Of a stretch of 64,000 nt of DNA, positions 8,801 through 17,138 are shown piece after piece (the stretch's first letter is position 1; each line of letters opens with the position of its first letter). The stretch lies in assembly GCA_050261515.1 (NCBI GenBank), contig JBLNDJ010000010.1, positions 50,105 through 114,104 on the forward strand, in the 5' to 3' direction. The translations under genes and the position numbers were made by a program. Under the pieces are notes generated by a model. That model worked only from the letters and a program-made list of their open reading frames with translations. It was not told where the DNA came from and did no database searches. The DNA comes from JBLNDJ01 sp050261515 (GTDB lineage Bacteria > Acidobacteriota > Terriglobia > Bryobacterales > Bryobacteraceae).

Positions 8801-8988
8801 CGACCAGCGTGACGGTGCCGATGGGTGATGCGTCGAAGCAATGGTTCGAGGATTCGGGCTCGGCGGCCTATGGCAGCCAGTTCACGATTGTGCAGCCGTT
8901 CACGGGCAACGCCGGCCTGGTCGCCTCGGTTTCGGTCACGCTGGCCAGCGCCGCGGGAGCGTCCGCCGCGGCGACGGCGGGGTTCTAG
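5890..8988 (+). CDS. Large exported protein with nine tandem Ig-like (He_PIG-type) repeats
   Basis: 1032 residues from the ATG at 5890, which overlaps the previous stop; a GTG 60 nt upstream is in frame but would bury the signal peptide (MTACRLSLAFVCGAGLAWAQ). Nine units of 85-90 residues follow, each with LPGG...GxxYSxxLxAxGGxxPYTW...G.LP.GL.L...GxIxGTPxxxGxxxFxVxVxD. A distinct C-terminal domain of about 230 residues (8310-8988) carries no repeat. Such proteins act in adhesion or as structural spacers at the cell surface. It ends the operon begun at 4455 and shares CTAG with leuA. Confidence 0.8.
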   Translation: MTACRLSLAFVCGAGLAWAQGRPSITTASLPGGAVGAPYSAALAATGGKQPYTWRVADGSLPTGLELGPNSGVIGGTPSAPGNFKFTVSVTDANNRTGRKALSISVAGGSAPLGITTASLPAGTVGTAYSAPLAALGGAPPYTWSATGLPGGLNLDAASGLIAGTPTQAGPAHVTVNVADSSGQAASMGYDLTIAAGLAITTGSLPGGTVGAAYSATLAASGGATPYTWSATGLPGGLSLNAQSGAIGGTPSAPGTFHPEIRVQDATGAAASRTYDVAIVATLAIATGSLPGGTVGTAYSATLAATGGAAPYAWSATGLPNGLSLNAQSGAIGGTPSAAGAFHPEIRVQDATGATASKTYDIAIAAGLAITTSPLPGAKTGTAYSATLSATGGTPPYTWSIASGTLPPGLKLDASSGAFSGTPSEAGSFTFTVQVADSRGVTKSLATGITVEQGLSITTSTLPDATLAAFYQEPLQAAGGKTPYTWSVAGGSLPGGLSLDSRSGAISGTPTVVGSFSFSVMARDASGDSSAKSFTITVVSGLTITSTSPLPPAAAGVPYSQALAAISGVAPYAWTVSAGSLPNGIALNRSTGLLSGTTTASARTYTFTVTVTDSASASDSREFSLTVVGALAVSTTTLPGASLRTPYSQTLSAVAGTSPYTWTVTEGALPPGLALSASGAISGTPATQGNYSFTVQVKDAVGTTAAAPLSIAVGPALSVTSGPALPPGALAAAYAATLAAAGGTPPYTWSIASGALPAGLALNASTGVISGTPAAAGNYTFTVTVTDSARATATANLSLAVAAQGVPAVTITGVSGTAGPLEQPALGLTLAKPYQAALAGQLTLSFAPDAAAPVDDPAIQFSTGGRTTSFTIPAGATQASFQVPSLQLQTGSVSGTITISVKLTAGGADITPNPAPAATIRIARAAPVIRVLRLVKTASGFEAWITGYATTRELTQATVQFTPASGSNLQTTSVTVPMGDASKQWFEDSGSAAYGSQFTIVQPFTGNAGLVASVSVTLASAAGASAAATAGF
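5962..8310 (+). repeat. Nine tandem 255-270-bp repeats encoding Ig-like domains
   Basis: Units begin with the ITT-xSLPxG codons at 5962, 6232, 6487, 6742, 6997, 7258, 7519, 7786 and 8044. Spacings are 270, 255, 255, 255, 261, 261, 267 and 258 bp. The repeats stay in frame throughout. Units 3 and 4 are much closer to each other at DNA level than to the rest. Confidence 0.9.
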
Positions 8989-10526
8989 GCCGAGACCTCC
9001 GCCGCCAGCTTGTTCAGGCCATCGACGTAGGCTTTGGCGCTGGCTTCGATGACATCGGTCGAAGCGCCGCGCCCCATCACCTTGCGCCCGCCGTCTTGAA
9101 GATGCACGGTCACTTCCCCGATCGCCTCGGTGCCGCTTGTGACAGCGCGAATGTCATAGCGCGACAGCCGCGCCGCGTTCCGCGTCACGCCGGAAATCGC
9201 CTTGTACACCGCATCCACCGGCCCATCGCCGATCGCCGCGCCTTCCCGCATCTCGCCGTTCACCCGCACACGCACGGTCGCGGTCGGAATCGCCGACGTG
9301 CCGCTGTAAATATGCAGGTAGTCGAGCTGGTAGGTCTCGGGAACCGGGTGAAGCTCGTCGTGCAGAATCGCGATAAGGTCTTCGTCGAAGACCTCCTGCT
9401 TCTTATCGGCCACGGCGAGGAACCGCTGGTAGGTGACGTCGAGCTCCTCGGGCGAGAGCGTGTAGCCGAGCTTCTCGAGGCGGTCGCGCAGCCCGTGGCG
9501 CCCGGTGCGCGCCGTCAGGACCACGCGGCTCTCCGAGACGCCGACGTCTTCCGGCCGCATGATCTCGTACGTCTCGCGATCCTTGAGGAACCCGTCCACA
9601 TGGATGCCGGAGCTGTGCGAGAACGCGTTGCCGCCGACCACGGCCTTGTTCGCCGGCACCACCATGCCGAGCATGTCCGCCACCAGCCGGCTCGTGCGGC
9701 AGAACTCGCGCGTTTCGATGCCGGTGTGCAATCCGAAGTAGTCGCCGCGCGTGCGAATCGCCATCACGACCTCTTCGATCGCGGCGTTGCCCGCGCGCTC
9801 GCCGATGCCGTTGATGGTCCCCTCCACTTGCCGCGCGCCGTTGGCAACGCCGGCGAGCGCGTTCGCAACCGCCAGGCCGAGATCGTCGTGGCAATGCACG
9901 CTGATCGCCGCGCGCGCGATGTTCGGCACCTTCTCGCGGACGCTGCGTATGAGCGCGCCGTACTGCTCGGGCACCGAATAGCCGGTAGTATCGGGAATGT
10001 TGACCACGGTCGCGCCGGCATCGATGGCGGCCTCGAGCATCTCGAACAGGTACGACGGCTCGGCGCGCCCCGCGTCTTCGGCGTAGAACTCGACGTCGTC
10101 CACGAAGCTCCGGGCGAGCTTCACGGCATCGACGGCCATCTGGAGGATGCGTATGCGCTTCTGCGCAAGCGTCCGGCCGTATTTCTCGTCGCAGAACTTT
10201 CCAAGGATGTGTACGTCGGAGACGCCGATGCCGGTGTGTATGCGCGGCTTTTTGGCGCGCGCGAGCGCCTTGCCGCAGGCCTCGATGTCGCTTGACACCG
10301 CGCGCGAGAGAGCGCAGATCGCGGGCCCCTCGATCTCGCGCGAAATCAGCTCGACCGCAGCGAAATCCTCGGGCGACGAGTTGGGGTAGCCGGCCTCGAT
10401 CACATCGACGTTCAGCCGCGCGAGTTGCCGCGAGATCGTGAGCTTCTCCCTGCTGCCGAGCCGGGTGCCGGCGGCCTGCTCGCCGTCTCTCAAAGTGGTA
10501 TCGAATATGGCTACTTTTTCGGACAT
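8985..10526 (-). CDS. leuA: 2-isopropylmalate synthase
   Basis: 513 residues. It condenses acetyl-CoA with 2-oxoisovalerate, the first committed step of leucine synthesis. The N-terminal TIM barrel shows the DTTLRDGEQ metal/substrate motif, SVHCHDDLGLAVAN with the metal-binding histidines, and NGIGERAGNAAIEEV. The C-terminal 140 residues form the regulatory LeuA dimer domain, with the allosteric-loop-like STDVIEASAKAY near the end, so leucine feedback is likely. Length matches the long LeuA form. No other leu genes are in the window. It converges with the repeat protein, sharing CTAG. Confidence 0.95.
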   Translation of the reverse strand: MSEKVAIFDTTLRDGEQAAGTRLGSREKLTISRQLARLNVDVIEAGYPNSSPEDFAAVELISREIEGPAICALSRAVSSDIEACGKALARAKKPRIHTGIGVSDVHILGKFCDEKYGRTLAQKRIRILQMAVDAVKLARSFVDDVEFYAEDAGRAEPSYLFEMLEAAIDAGATVVNIPDTTGYSVPEQYGALIRSVREKVPNIARAAISVHCHDDLGLAVANALAGVANGARQVEGTINGIGERAGNAAIEEVVMAIRTRGDYFGLHTGIETREFCRTSRLVADMLGMVVPANKAVVGGNAFSHSSGIHVDGFLKDRETYEIMRPEDVGVSESRVVLTARTGRHGLRDRLEKLGYTLSPEELDVTYQRFLAVADKKQEVFDEDLIAILHDELHPVPETYQLDYLHIYSGTSAIPTATVRVRVNGEMREGAAIGDGPVDAVYKAISGVTRNAARLSRYDIRAVTSGTEAIGEVTVHLQDGGRKVMGRGASTDVIEASAKAYVDGLNKLAAEVSA

Positions 10527-10599
10527 AACGGATCTGCCAAATATACAACGCGCGATGCGCGTCGCGGGAGCGCCCCATCACATTAAAGGCATGTTAAAG

Positions 10600-10613
10600 T
10601 GACAAGTTTGTCA
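10600..10613. promoter_or_regulatory. Palindrome TGACAA-GT-TTGTCA overlapping a start codon
   Basis: A perfect 14-bp inverted repeat whose last base is the A of the ATG of the acyl-CoA ligase gene. A repressor bound here would block initiation directly. The form resembles TetR-family operators common at fatty-acid genes, but no regulator gene is adjacent. It lies in the 86-nt divergent spacer with leuA. Confidence 0.35.
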
Positions 10614-12223
10614 TGCTGAGCTACGCTCGCGGACCCGAAGAGGAAATTCTCGAAAAGACCATCGGCCAGGCCGTCGACGACGCGGCCGGACGATTCCCCG
10701 ACAGCGACGCGCTGGTCTCCCGCCACCAGCAACTGCGCCTCACCTGGGAGCAGCTCCGCGCGGAGGTCGTCCGCACCGCACGCGGACTCTGGGGCATCGG
10801 CGTGCGCCCCGGCGACCGCATCGGCATGTGGTCCACCAACTGCGTCGAGTGGTTCTATCTGCAAGCCGCCGCGGCGCGCCTGGGCGCGATCCTGGTGAAC
10901 GTCAATCCGGCGTACCGCGCTCACGATCTTCGCTACGTGCTGAAGTGCTCGCGGATGAAAACGCTGTTCCTGCACGAGCAGGATTTCCGCGTGAACTACC
11001 TTGACGTGCTCGGGGAAGCGCGGCACGGCGAGGACCTCGCGCTGCGCGACGTCGTCGTGCTCGACGGCGAATCCTGGCACGACATGCTTGAGCGCGGCGC
11101 GGAGCCGCCGCCGCTCGAGGTGTCGCAGAACGACGTCGTCAACATTCAGTACACCTCCGGCACCACGGGCTGTCCGAAGGGCGTTCTGCTCACGCACCGA
11201 AATCTGCTCAACAACGGCTACTTCATCGGCCGGCGCCTGAAAGCCAAACGGCAGGACCGCATCTGCCTCCCGGTCCCGCTCTACCACTGCTTCGGCTGCG
11301 TGATCGGGGAGATGGTGGCGCTCACCTCGGGCGCCGCGCTCGTGCTACCCTCGCCGCAGTTCGACGCGCTCGCCACACTCGAAGCCGCGCAGGCCGAGCG
11401 CTGCACCGCCATTTACGGCGTCCCCACCATGTTCATCGCCGAGTTCGAACATCCGCGCTTCGCCGAGTTCGATTTTTCGACGATGCGCACCGGCGTGATG
11501 GCCGGCTCGCCGTGCCCGATCGAGCTGATGCGGCGGGTGGTCAACGAAATGCACTGCGGCGAGCTGACCATCTGCTACGGCCAGACCGAGTGCTCGCCCG
11601 TGATCACGATGTCGGCCACGGACGATACCGTCGAGACGCGCGTGGCAACCGTCGGCCGCGCGTTGCCGAACACCGAGGTCAAAATCGTGGACCCGGCTAC
11701 CGGGCAGACGCTCGAGCACGGCGAGCAGGGCGAGTTGTGCGCGCGCGGATATCTCGTCATGCGCGGTTACGACGAGTGCAAGGACAACACCATCGACGCC
11801 GAGGGCTGGCTGCACACCGGTGATCTCGCCACCATGCGCGAGGACGGCTGTTTCCGCATCACCGGGCGCGCCAAGGACATGATCAGCCGGGGCGGCGAAA
11901 AAATCTACCCGCGCGAGGTGGAGGAGTTCCTCCACCGCCATCCGAAGATTGCCGACGCCTATGTATTCAGCATCCCGGACGAGCGCCTCGGCGAGCGCGT
12001 GGCCGCATGGGTCCAGTTGAAAAAAGGCGCGGCGGCGGACGTCGAGGAGATCCGCGGCTTCTGCAAGGACCAGATCGCGTACTTCAAGATTCCCGAATTC
12101 GTACGCTTCGTCGAGAGCTTCCCGATGACCGCGAACGGCAAGGTGCAGAAGTATCTCATGCGGGAGCGCGAGATCCGCGAACGCGGCCTCGAAGCCGTGG
12201 CGGCCAAGACGATCTCGGCGTAG
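10613..12223 (+). CDS. AMP-dependent acyl-CoA synthetase (FadD-like)
   Basis: 536-residue ANL-superfamily enzyme. It activates a carboxylate to the acyl-adenylate, then to the CoA thioester. The P-loop QYTSGTTGCPKGVLLTH is intact, as are YGQTECSP, the adenylate-binding GWLHTGDLA, the hinge GRAKDMISRGGEKIYPREVEE and the C-terminal catalytic lysine in TANGKVQKY. The overall pattern fits medium/long-chain fatty acyl-CoA ligases; the exact chain length cannot be told. The next gene starts 19 nt downstream on the same strand. Confidence 0.9.
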   Translation: MLSYARGPEEEILEKTIGQAVDDAAGRFPDSDALVSRHQQLRLTWEQLRAEVVRTARGLWGIGVRPGDRIGMWSTNCVEWFYLQAAAARLGAILVNVNPAYRAHDLRYVLKCSRMKTLFLHEQDFRVNYLDVLGEARHGEDLALRDVVVLDGESWHDMLERGAEPPPLEVSQNDVVNIQYTSGTTGCPKGVLLTHRNLLNNGYFIGRRLKAKRQDRICLPVPLYHCFGCVIGEMVALTSGAALVLPSPQFDALATLEAAQAERCTAIYGVPTMFIAEFEHPRFAEFDFSTMRTGVMAGSPCPIELMRRVVNEMHCGELTICYGQTECSPVITMSATDDTVETRVATVGRALPNTEVKIVDPATGQTLEHGEQGELCARGYLVMRGYDECKDNTIDAEGWLHTGDLATMREDGCFRITGRAKDMISRGGEKIYPREVEEFLHRHPKIADAYVFSIPDERLGERVAAWVQLKKGAAADVEEIRGFCKDQIAYFKIPEFVRFVESFPMTANGKVQKYLMREREIRERGLEAVAAKTISA

Positions 12224-12242
12224 CGCGGCTATTATTGACTTG

Positions 12243-13268
12243 ATGCCGAACACCCCTCACGTAATCGAAGGCGGGTATCTCCGCGACATTCTGGCCCAGC
12301 CGCGCGCCCTCGAAGACACACTCGCCGGTCTCGAGATTACGCCGGCGCTGCGAGCCGCCGCGGCGCGGCGATTCGATCGCGTGGTGCTGACGGGCATGGG
12401 CGGGTCGTTCTGGGCGCTCGAGCCGCTGCGGCTCAGGCTGCTCAGGAACGGCGTAACGGCGCTCTCGGTCGAGACCTCCGAGCTGCTCCACGTCACGCCG
12501 GGCATTCTCGACGAACGCACGCTGCTGGTCGCCGTGTCGCAGTCCGGCCGGAGCGCGGAAACCGTTCGGCTGCTCGACGTGAAGCGGCGCGAGTGCTTCA
12601 CCATCGGTGTCACGAACACGCCCGGCTCGCCGCTGGCGCTCCATTCGGACGCCGTGGTGCTCACGCACGCGGGCGAGGAGTTCACGGTCTCCTGCAAAAC
12701 CTATGTCGCTACGTTAATGGCGCTCGAGTGGCTGGGCGGTATCCTCGCGCCGGAAGATCGCGCCGATCTGCCCCAGGCCGCGCCGCTTGCGGCAGCGTAT
12801 CTCAACCGCTGGCGCGAGCACGTCGCCGAAGCCGCCGTTGAGCTTGAAGGCGTGCGCGACCTGTTCATCCTCGGGCGTGGAGCCTCGCTCGCCGCGGCGG
12901 GCACCGGCGGCTTAATCACGAAGGAGTCCGCGCACTTTCACTCCGAAGGCATGAGCGCGGCGGCGTTCCGCCACGGGCCGTTCGAGATGCTCGGCCCGAG
13001 CGTCTACGCGCTGGTCTTCGCGGGCGACGCGGCGACGGCGAAGCTCAACGCGGGCCTGGTCCGGGACATCGTCGAGGCCGGCGGGCGCGCGGCGCTCGTC
13101 AGTGAGGACGCGGAGCGGGCGGTGTTCCGCCTGCCGCGTGCCTCCGCCGCGCTCCGTCCGATCCTCGAGATCCTGCCAGTCGAGATGTTCACGCTCGCCC
13201 TCGCCGCGCTCGCCGGGCGCGAGGCCGGAAAATTCGAGCGCGCCACCAAAGTCACCACCACGGAATGA
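12243..13268 (+). CDS. SIS-domain sugar-phosphate isomerase/deaminase (GlmS isomerase-like)
   Basis: 341 residues with two SIS domains like the isomerase half of GlmS, lacking the glutaminase half. Motifs are LTGMGGSFWALEP and the phosphosugar-binding SQSGRSAET in the first domain, and ILGRGASLAAAGTGGLITKE with HSEGMSAAAFRHGPFEM in the second. Relatives (AgaS, FrlB, NagB-II) act on aminosugar or fructosamine phosphates. The ATG at 12243 is preferred over a TTG one codon earlier. The stop overlaps the start of the FHS permease (ATGA), which suggests joint uptake and conversion of a sugar. Confidence 0.82.
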   Translation: MPNTPHVIEGGYLRDILAQPRALEDTLAGLEITPALRAAAARRFDRVVLTGMGGSFWALEPLRLRLLRNGVTALSVETSELLHVTPGILDERTLLVAVSQSGRSAETVRLLDVKRRECFTIGVTNTPGSPLALHSDAVVLTHAGEEFTVSCKTYVATLMALEWLGGILAPEDRADLPQAAPLAAAYLNRWREHVAEAAVELEGVRDLFILGRGASLAAAGTGGLITKESAHFHSEGMSAAAFRHGPFEMLGPSVYALVFAGDAATAKLNAGLVRDIVEAGGRAALVSEDAERAVFRLPRASAALRPILEILPVEMFTLALAALAGREAGKFERATKVTTTE

Positions 13269-14467
13269 AACGCAGCCGGTACATGGTCGCGCTGGTGCTT
13301 GCGATCTTTTTCGTGATCTCTCTGCTCACGAACATCATCGGCCCGCTCATTCCGGACATGATCGACACGTTCCACATCAGCCTTGCGGCCGCGGGGCTGC
13401 TGCCGTTTGCCTTCTTCATCGCCTACGGCGTGATGTCGATTCCGGCGGGCGTGCTGATCGAGAAGTACGGCGAAAAGCGCGTCGTGCTCGCCGCCTTCAC
13501 CGCGAGCTTCGCCGGAGCGGTCACGTTCGCGCTCGTTCCGGTGTACACGGTCGCGATGGGCGCGTTCTTCCTGATCGGCCTCGCGATGGCGATGCTGCAA
13601 GTGGCGATCAACCCGCTGCTGCGAGTGGCGGGCGGCGAGGAGAACTACGCGTTCAACTCCGCGTTCGCGCAACTGGTGTTCGGCTCGGCGTCGTTCCTGA
13701 GCCCGCTCGTTTACTCGTACCTGGTGCGGCGCTTGACGGGGCGCGTCAATCCGGCGTGGGTATCCATGTACTGGGTGTTCGCCGCCGTAACGCTCGCGAC
13801 CATCCTCCTCATCGCGTTCTCGCGGTTCCCAAAAGTCGAACTGACGGACGAAGAGCGCGTCGGCACCTGGGCGACGCACAAGAAGCTGCTCCGAAATCCG
13901 GCCGTCCCGTTGTACTTCGTGAGCATGTTCGCGTATGTGGGCACCGAACAGGGAACGGCGAACTGGATCTCGAAGTTCCTCGCCACCTACCACGGCTACG
14001 ATCCGCAGACCACCGGCGCAACCGCCGTCGCGTGGTTCTGGGGACTGCTCACCGCGGGCTGCCTGCTCGGCATGCTTCTGCTGCGCCTGTTCGACAGCCG
14101 CAAGGTCCTGATCGCCGCGGCCGTGCTCGCGATGGCGGCGCTCACGACGGCGCTCGCCGCGCCCGGCCCCGTGGCGCTCATCGCGTTTCCCGCGGTCGGC
14201 TTCACGATTTCGGTGATGTGGCCCATCATCGTGTCGCTCGGGCTCAACTCGGTGGCCGAGCATCACGGCGCGGTCTCGGGAATCCTCTGCACCGCGATCT
14301 CGGGAGGCGCAGTGGCGCCGCTCATCGTCGGCCGGCTGGGCGACTACGCCGGCCTGCGCACGGGCATGCTGTTCCTTTACGTAACGCTCGCCTGGATCCT
14401 CTCGATCGGCTTCTGGGCGAAGCCGATCGTGGCGAATAAAACGTTCGGTGGAACGGGCGGGCGCTAA
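13265..14467 (+). CDS. MFS sugar permease, FHS (FucP/GlcP-like) family
   Basis: 400 residues and about twelve TM segments. Features of the fucose-galactose-glucose:H+ symporter family are the N-terminal FFVISLLTNIIGPLIPDM, the GVLIEKYGEKRVV loop after TM2 and the conserved NPLLRVAGGEENYAFNSAFAQLVFG-type stretch in TM4-5. It is translationally coupled to the SIS isomerase by a 4-nt overlap. The substrate is probably a hexose or amino sugar; FucP specificity is not assured. Confidence 0.85.
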   Translation: MKRSRYMVALVLAIFFVISLLTNIIGPLIPDMIDTFHISLAAAGLLPFAFFIAYGVMSIPAGVLIEKYGEKRVVLAAFTASFAGAVTFALVPVYTVAMGAFFLIGLAMAMLQVAINPLLRVAGGEENYAFNSAFAQLVFGSASFLSPLVYSYLVRRLTGRVNPAWVSMYWVFAAVTLATILLIAFSRFPKVELTDEERVGTWATHKKLLRNPAVPLYFVSMFAYVGTEQGTANWISKFLATYHGYDPQTTGATAVAWFWGLLTAGCLLGMLLLRLFDSRKVLIAAAVLAMAALTTALAAPGPVALIAFPAVGFTISVMWPIIVSLGLNSVAEHHGAVSGILCTAISGGAVAPLIVGRLGDYAGLRTGMLFLYVTLAWILSIGFWAKPIVANKTFGGTGGR

Positions 14468-14478
14468 CATAAATATCA

Positions 14479-17115
14479 TTGGCTCTGAAGCATCAACACG
14501 AAGACAAAATCCTACTCGTTCTGACGCTCCTCATCGGCGCGGCAGTCGGACTGGTGGTAGTCGCCTTCATCCTGCTGACGGAGAACCTGGGAGCGCGTTT
14601 ATACCCCGCCGGCGGCGCCGCGTGGCGGCGCGTCCTGATCCCGATCGCCGGCGCGCTCGGCACCGGCTTTCTTCTGTTCCGGTACTTTCCCCAGGCGCGC
14701 GGCAGCGGCATCCCGCAGACGAAGGCTGCGCTGTTCCTCGGAGACGGCTACATCAGCTTCCGCACCGTGCTCGGAAAATTCAGCCTCTGCTCGGTCTCTC
14801 TCGCGAGCGGCATCGCGCTGGGCCGCGAGGGGCCGTCGGTGCACGTCGGCGCGGGCATCGCCTCGACGCTCGGCCGGAAACTCGGCCTCTCGACCGCGGG
14901 CGTGAAGGCGCTGGTCCCGGCGGGCGCGTCCGCGGCCATCGCGGCGGCATTCAACACGCCTATTTCGGCCGTCCTGTTCTCGCTCGAAGAAGTGATGGGC
15001 GACATGAACGCTCCGGTGCTCGGGTCCGTCGTCCTTAGCTCGGCGACTTCGTGGATCGTCCTGCACCTGCTCCTCGGCGACGAGCCGCTGTTTCACGTGC
15101 CCGCCTACCAGTTGGTGCATCCGTCGGAGTTCCTCTGGTATGCGGCGCTCGGCGTCGTCGGCGGCCTCGTTTCGACCGCGTTTGTGAAGCTGCTTCTCTG
15201 GCAGCGGAAGTATTTTCTGAAAGCCCCGCGCAGCACCCAGTGGTTCATGCCCGCGGTGGGCGGCGTGACCGTGGGACTGCTCGGCTGGTTCTTTCCGGAC
15301 GTGCTCGGCGTCGGCTACGCCGTGGTGGGACGGGCGCTCAACGGCCAGATGGTCGTGGGCGCGATGGCGGCCATGGTGCTGCTCAAGGTGATCGCCACGG
15401 CGACTTGCTACTCCTCCGGGAACGCCGGCGGCATCTTCGGCCCGAGTCTCTTCATCGGCGCGATGATGGGCGGCGCGGTGGGCGGCGTGGTCCACACCCT
15501 GATGCCGGACTACACCGGCAGCGTCGGCGTCTACGCGCTGGTCGGTATGGGCGCGGCGTTCGCCGGGATCGTCCGCGTGCCGCTCACCTCGGTCATCATG
15601 GTGTTCGAGATCACGCGGGATTACTCGATCATCGTGCCGCTGATGATCGCCAACCTCATCAGCTACTTCCTGGCGAGCCGCCTGCAAGAGGAGCCGATCT
15701 ACGAGGCGCTCCAGCACCAGGACGGCATACGCCTGCCGACCGGCGCGCGGGCGCGCGGCGAAATGCTCCTGGTGGGCCACGGCTACCGGCCTGAGGCGCA
15801 GGTGCTCTCGGCAAGCGAGACGATCCGGCAGGCTGCCGGGTCCGTGGACAGGGACCGCGGCGCGTATCCCGTGACCGGCCCTTCCGGCTTCCGCGGGATG
15901 GTCACGCTCGCGCAGCTCGAGGAAGCCCTCGCGGCGGGCCGCGGAGACGCCCCGCTCGCGCAACTCGTGCCCGAGGCGGACCCGGCCGGCGAGCCTCACG
16001 TCTATGCCGACGACCCGCTCGACGCCGCGATGCGCCTGCTCGCCGGCGGAAAGCGGAAAGTGCTGCCCGTCGTGAGCCGCACTAACATACGCGATCTGAA
16101 AGGAACCATCTCGCTTCAGGACATCCTCGGAGCTTACGCGCTCGGCACCGCGAGCGATGAGGCGCAGGAGGCCCCGCAGCTTCCGAAGCGCGTGATCGCG
16201 GGCGTGGCGGCGGCGCTTGCGGGAGCGGTGTTGCTCGCGGCGTTTCTGAATTACTACTACCGCGCCGAGCAGGTCCGGAGAGCCGCGCGGTTTCGCCGCG
16301 AAGGAGCCGAGCTGCTCCAGAAGGATCGCTTGCCCGAAGCGATCACGCAGTTCCGCAACGCGCTCTCGATCTCGCATCGCATGGACGACCGCCTCAACCT
16401 CGGGCTCGCGCTCGCCCGCGCCGGCCGCCTGAGCGAAGCTTCGACGTACCTGGAGAGAGTGCTCTCCGAGCAGCCGGGAAGCGGCCCGGCGAACCTGGCG
16501 CTGGCGAAAATCGAAGCGCAGGAGGGGCGCACCGCGGACGCCGGAGCGCACGCGCGCCGCGCGATATCGGGCTCCTGGCCCCGCGACGCGGAGCAGAACC
16601 GCGCGCGGGCGCGCATGGAGTTGTTCGGGATTTTGAAAAACGCCGGCAAGCGCGCGCAGGCGAAGGCCGAGCTGCTGGCGCTGGCGGCCGACCCGCCGGC
16701 CGATCGGACGCTTAAAAAGCAGATCGGCGACTGGCTTCTCGAATTGGGGTTGCCCGCCGAAGCCGCCGGGCTGTTCCGCGAACTCGGCGACAGCGCCGGT
16801 CTCGGCGAAGCGGACCTTGCACTGGGAAATTACAAGGAGGCCGCGCAGGCCTTCCGTGCCGCGGGCGACACCAGCCGCGCCGGGTTGTGCGAGAGGATTC
16901 TGGCGCTCGACCCCACGCAGCGCGGAATCGGCTCGAGCGAGCGTCTTCGCAGGAGCCAGGAAATACTGGCGGCGGTGCAGGCGTGCGCCGGGCGCCCGCG
17001 CTCCATCCAGCGCTCAAGCGATGCCAACCTGGCCGCGGCCGAAGACCTCTGGCCGCTCTGCGCGCAGCCTGACGAAGCGCTCCAGCACGTCATGTCGAAG
17101 CCGTCCGCTCGCTAG
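14479..17115 (+). CDS. ClC chloride channel/transporter fused to CBS pair and TPR domain
   Basis: 878 residues starting at TTG; an in-frame stop lies 9 nt upstream and there is no ATG alternative. Residues 10-405 are a ClC core with all three ion-pathway motifs: GSGIP (75-79), GREGPSVHVG with gating Glu117, and GNAGGIFGPS (about 314-323). Glu170/Glu171 in SLEEVMG correspond to the region of the proton glutamate of exchangers, so H+/Cl- antiport is plausible. A CBS pair (about 435-555) follows, then an extra TM helix (about 571-592), then a long helical TPR region to about 830. The TPR part would sit across the membrane from the CBS domains. Confidence 0.88.
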   Translation: MALKHQHEDKILLVLTLLIGAAVGLVVVAFILLTENLGARLYPAGGAAWRRVLIPIAGALGTGFLLFRYFPQARGSGIPQTKAALFLGDGYISFRTVLGKFSLCSVSLASGIALGREGPSVHVGAGIASTLGRKLGLSTAGVKALVPAGASAAIAAAFNTPISAVLFSLEEVMGDMNAPVLGSVVLSSATSWIVLHLLLGDEPLFHVPAYQLVHPSEFLWYAALGVVGGLVSTAFVKLLLWQRKYFLKAPRSTQWFMPAVGGVTVGLLGWFFPDVLGVGYAVVGRALNGQMVVGAMAAMVLLKVIATATCYSSGNAGGIFGPSLFIGAMMGGAVGGVVHTLMPDYTGSVGVYALVGMGAAFAGIVRVPLTSVIMVFEITRDYSIIVPLMIANLISYFLASRLQEEPIYEALQHQDGIRLPTGARARGEMLLVGHGYRPEAQVLSASETIRQAAGSVDRDRGAYPVTGPSGFRGMVTLAQLEEALAAGRGDAPLAQLVPEADPAGEPHVYADDPLDAAMRLLAGGKRKVLPVVSRTNIRDLKGTISLQDILGAYALGTASDEAQEAPQLPKRVIAGVAAALAGAVLLAAFLNYYYRAEQVRRAARFRREGAELLQKDRLPEAITQFRNALSISHRMDDRLNLGLALARAGRLSEASTYLERVLSEQPGSGPANLALAKIEAQEGRTADAGAHARRAISGSWPRDAEQNRARARMELFGILKNAGKRAQAKAELLALAADPPADRTLKKQIGDWLLELGLPAEAAGLFRELGDSAGLGEADLALGNYKEAAQAFRAAGDTSRAGLCERILALDPTQRGIGSSERLRRSQEILAAVQACAGRPRSIQRSSDANLAAAEDLWPLCAQPDEALQHVMSKPSAR

Positions 17116-17138
17116 TTGCCTGTGAGTGGCGCGGGTTG

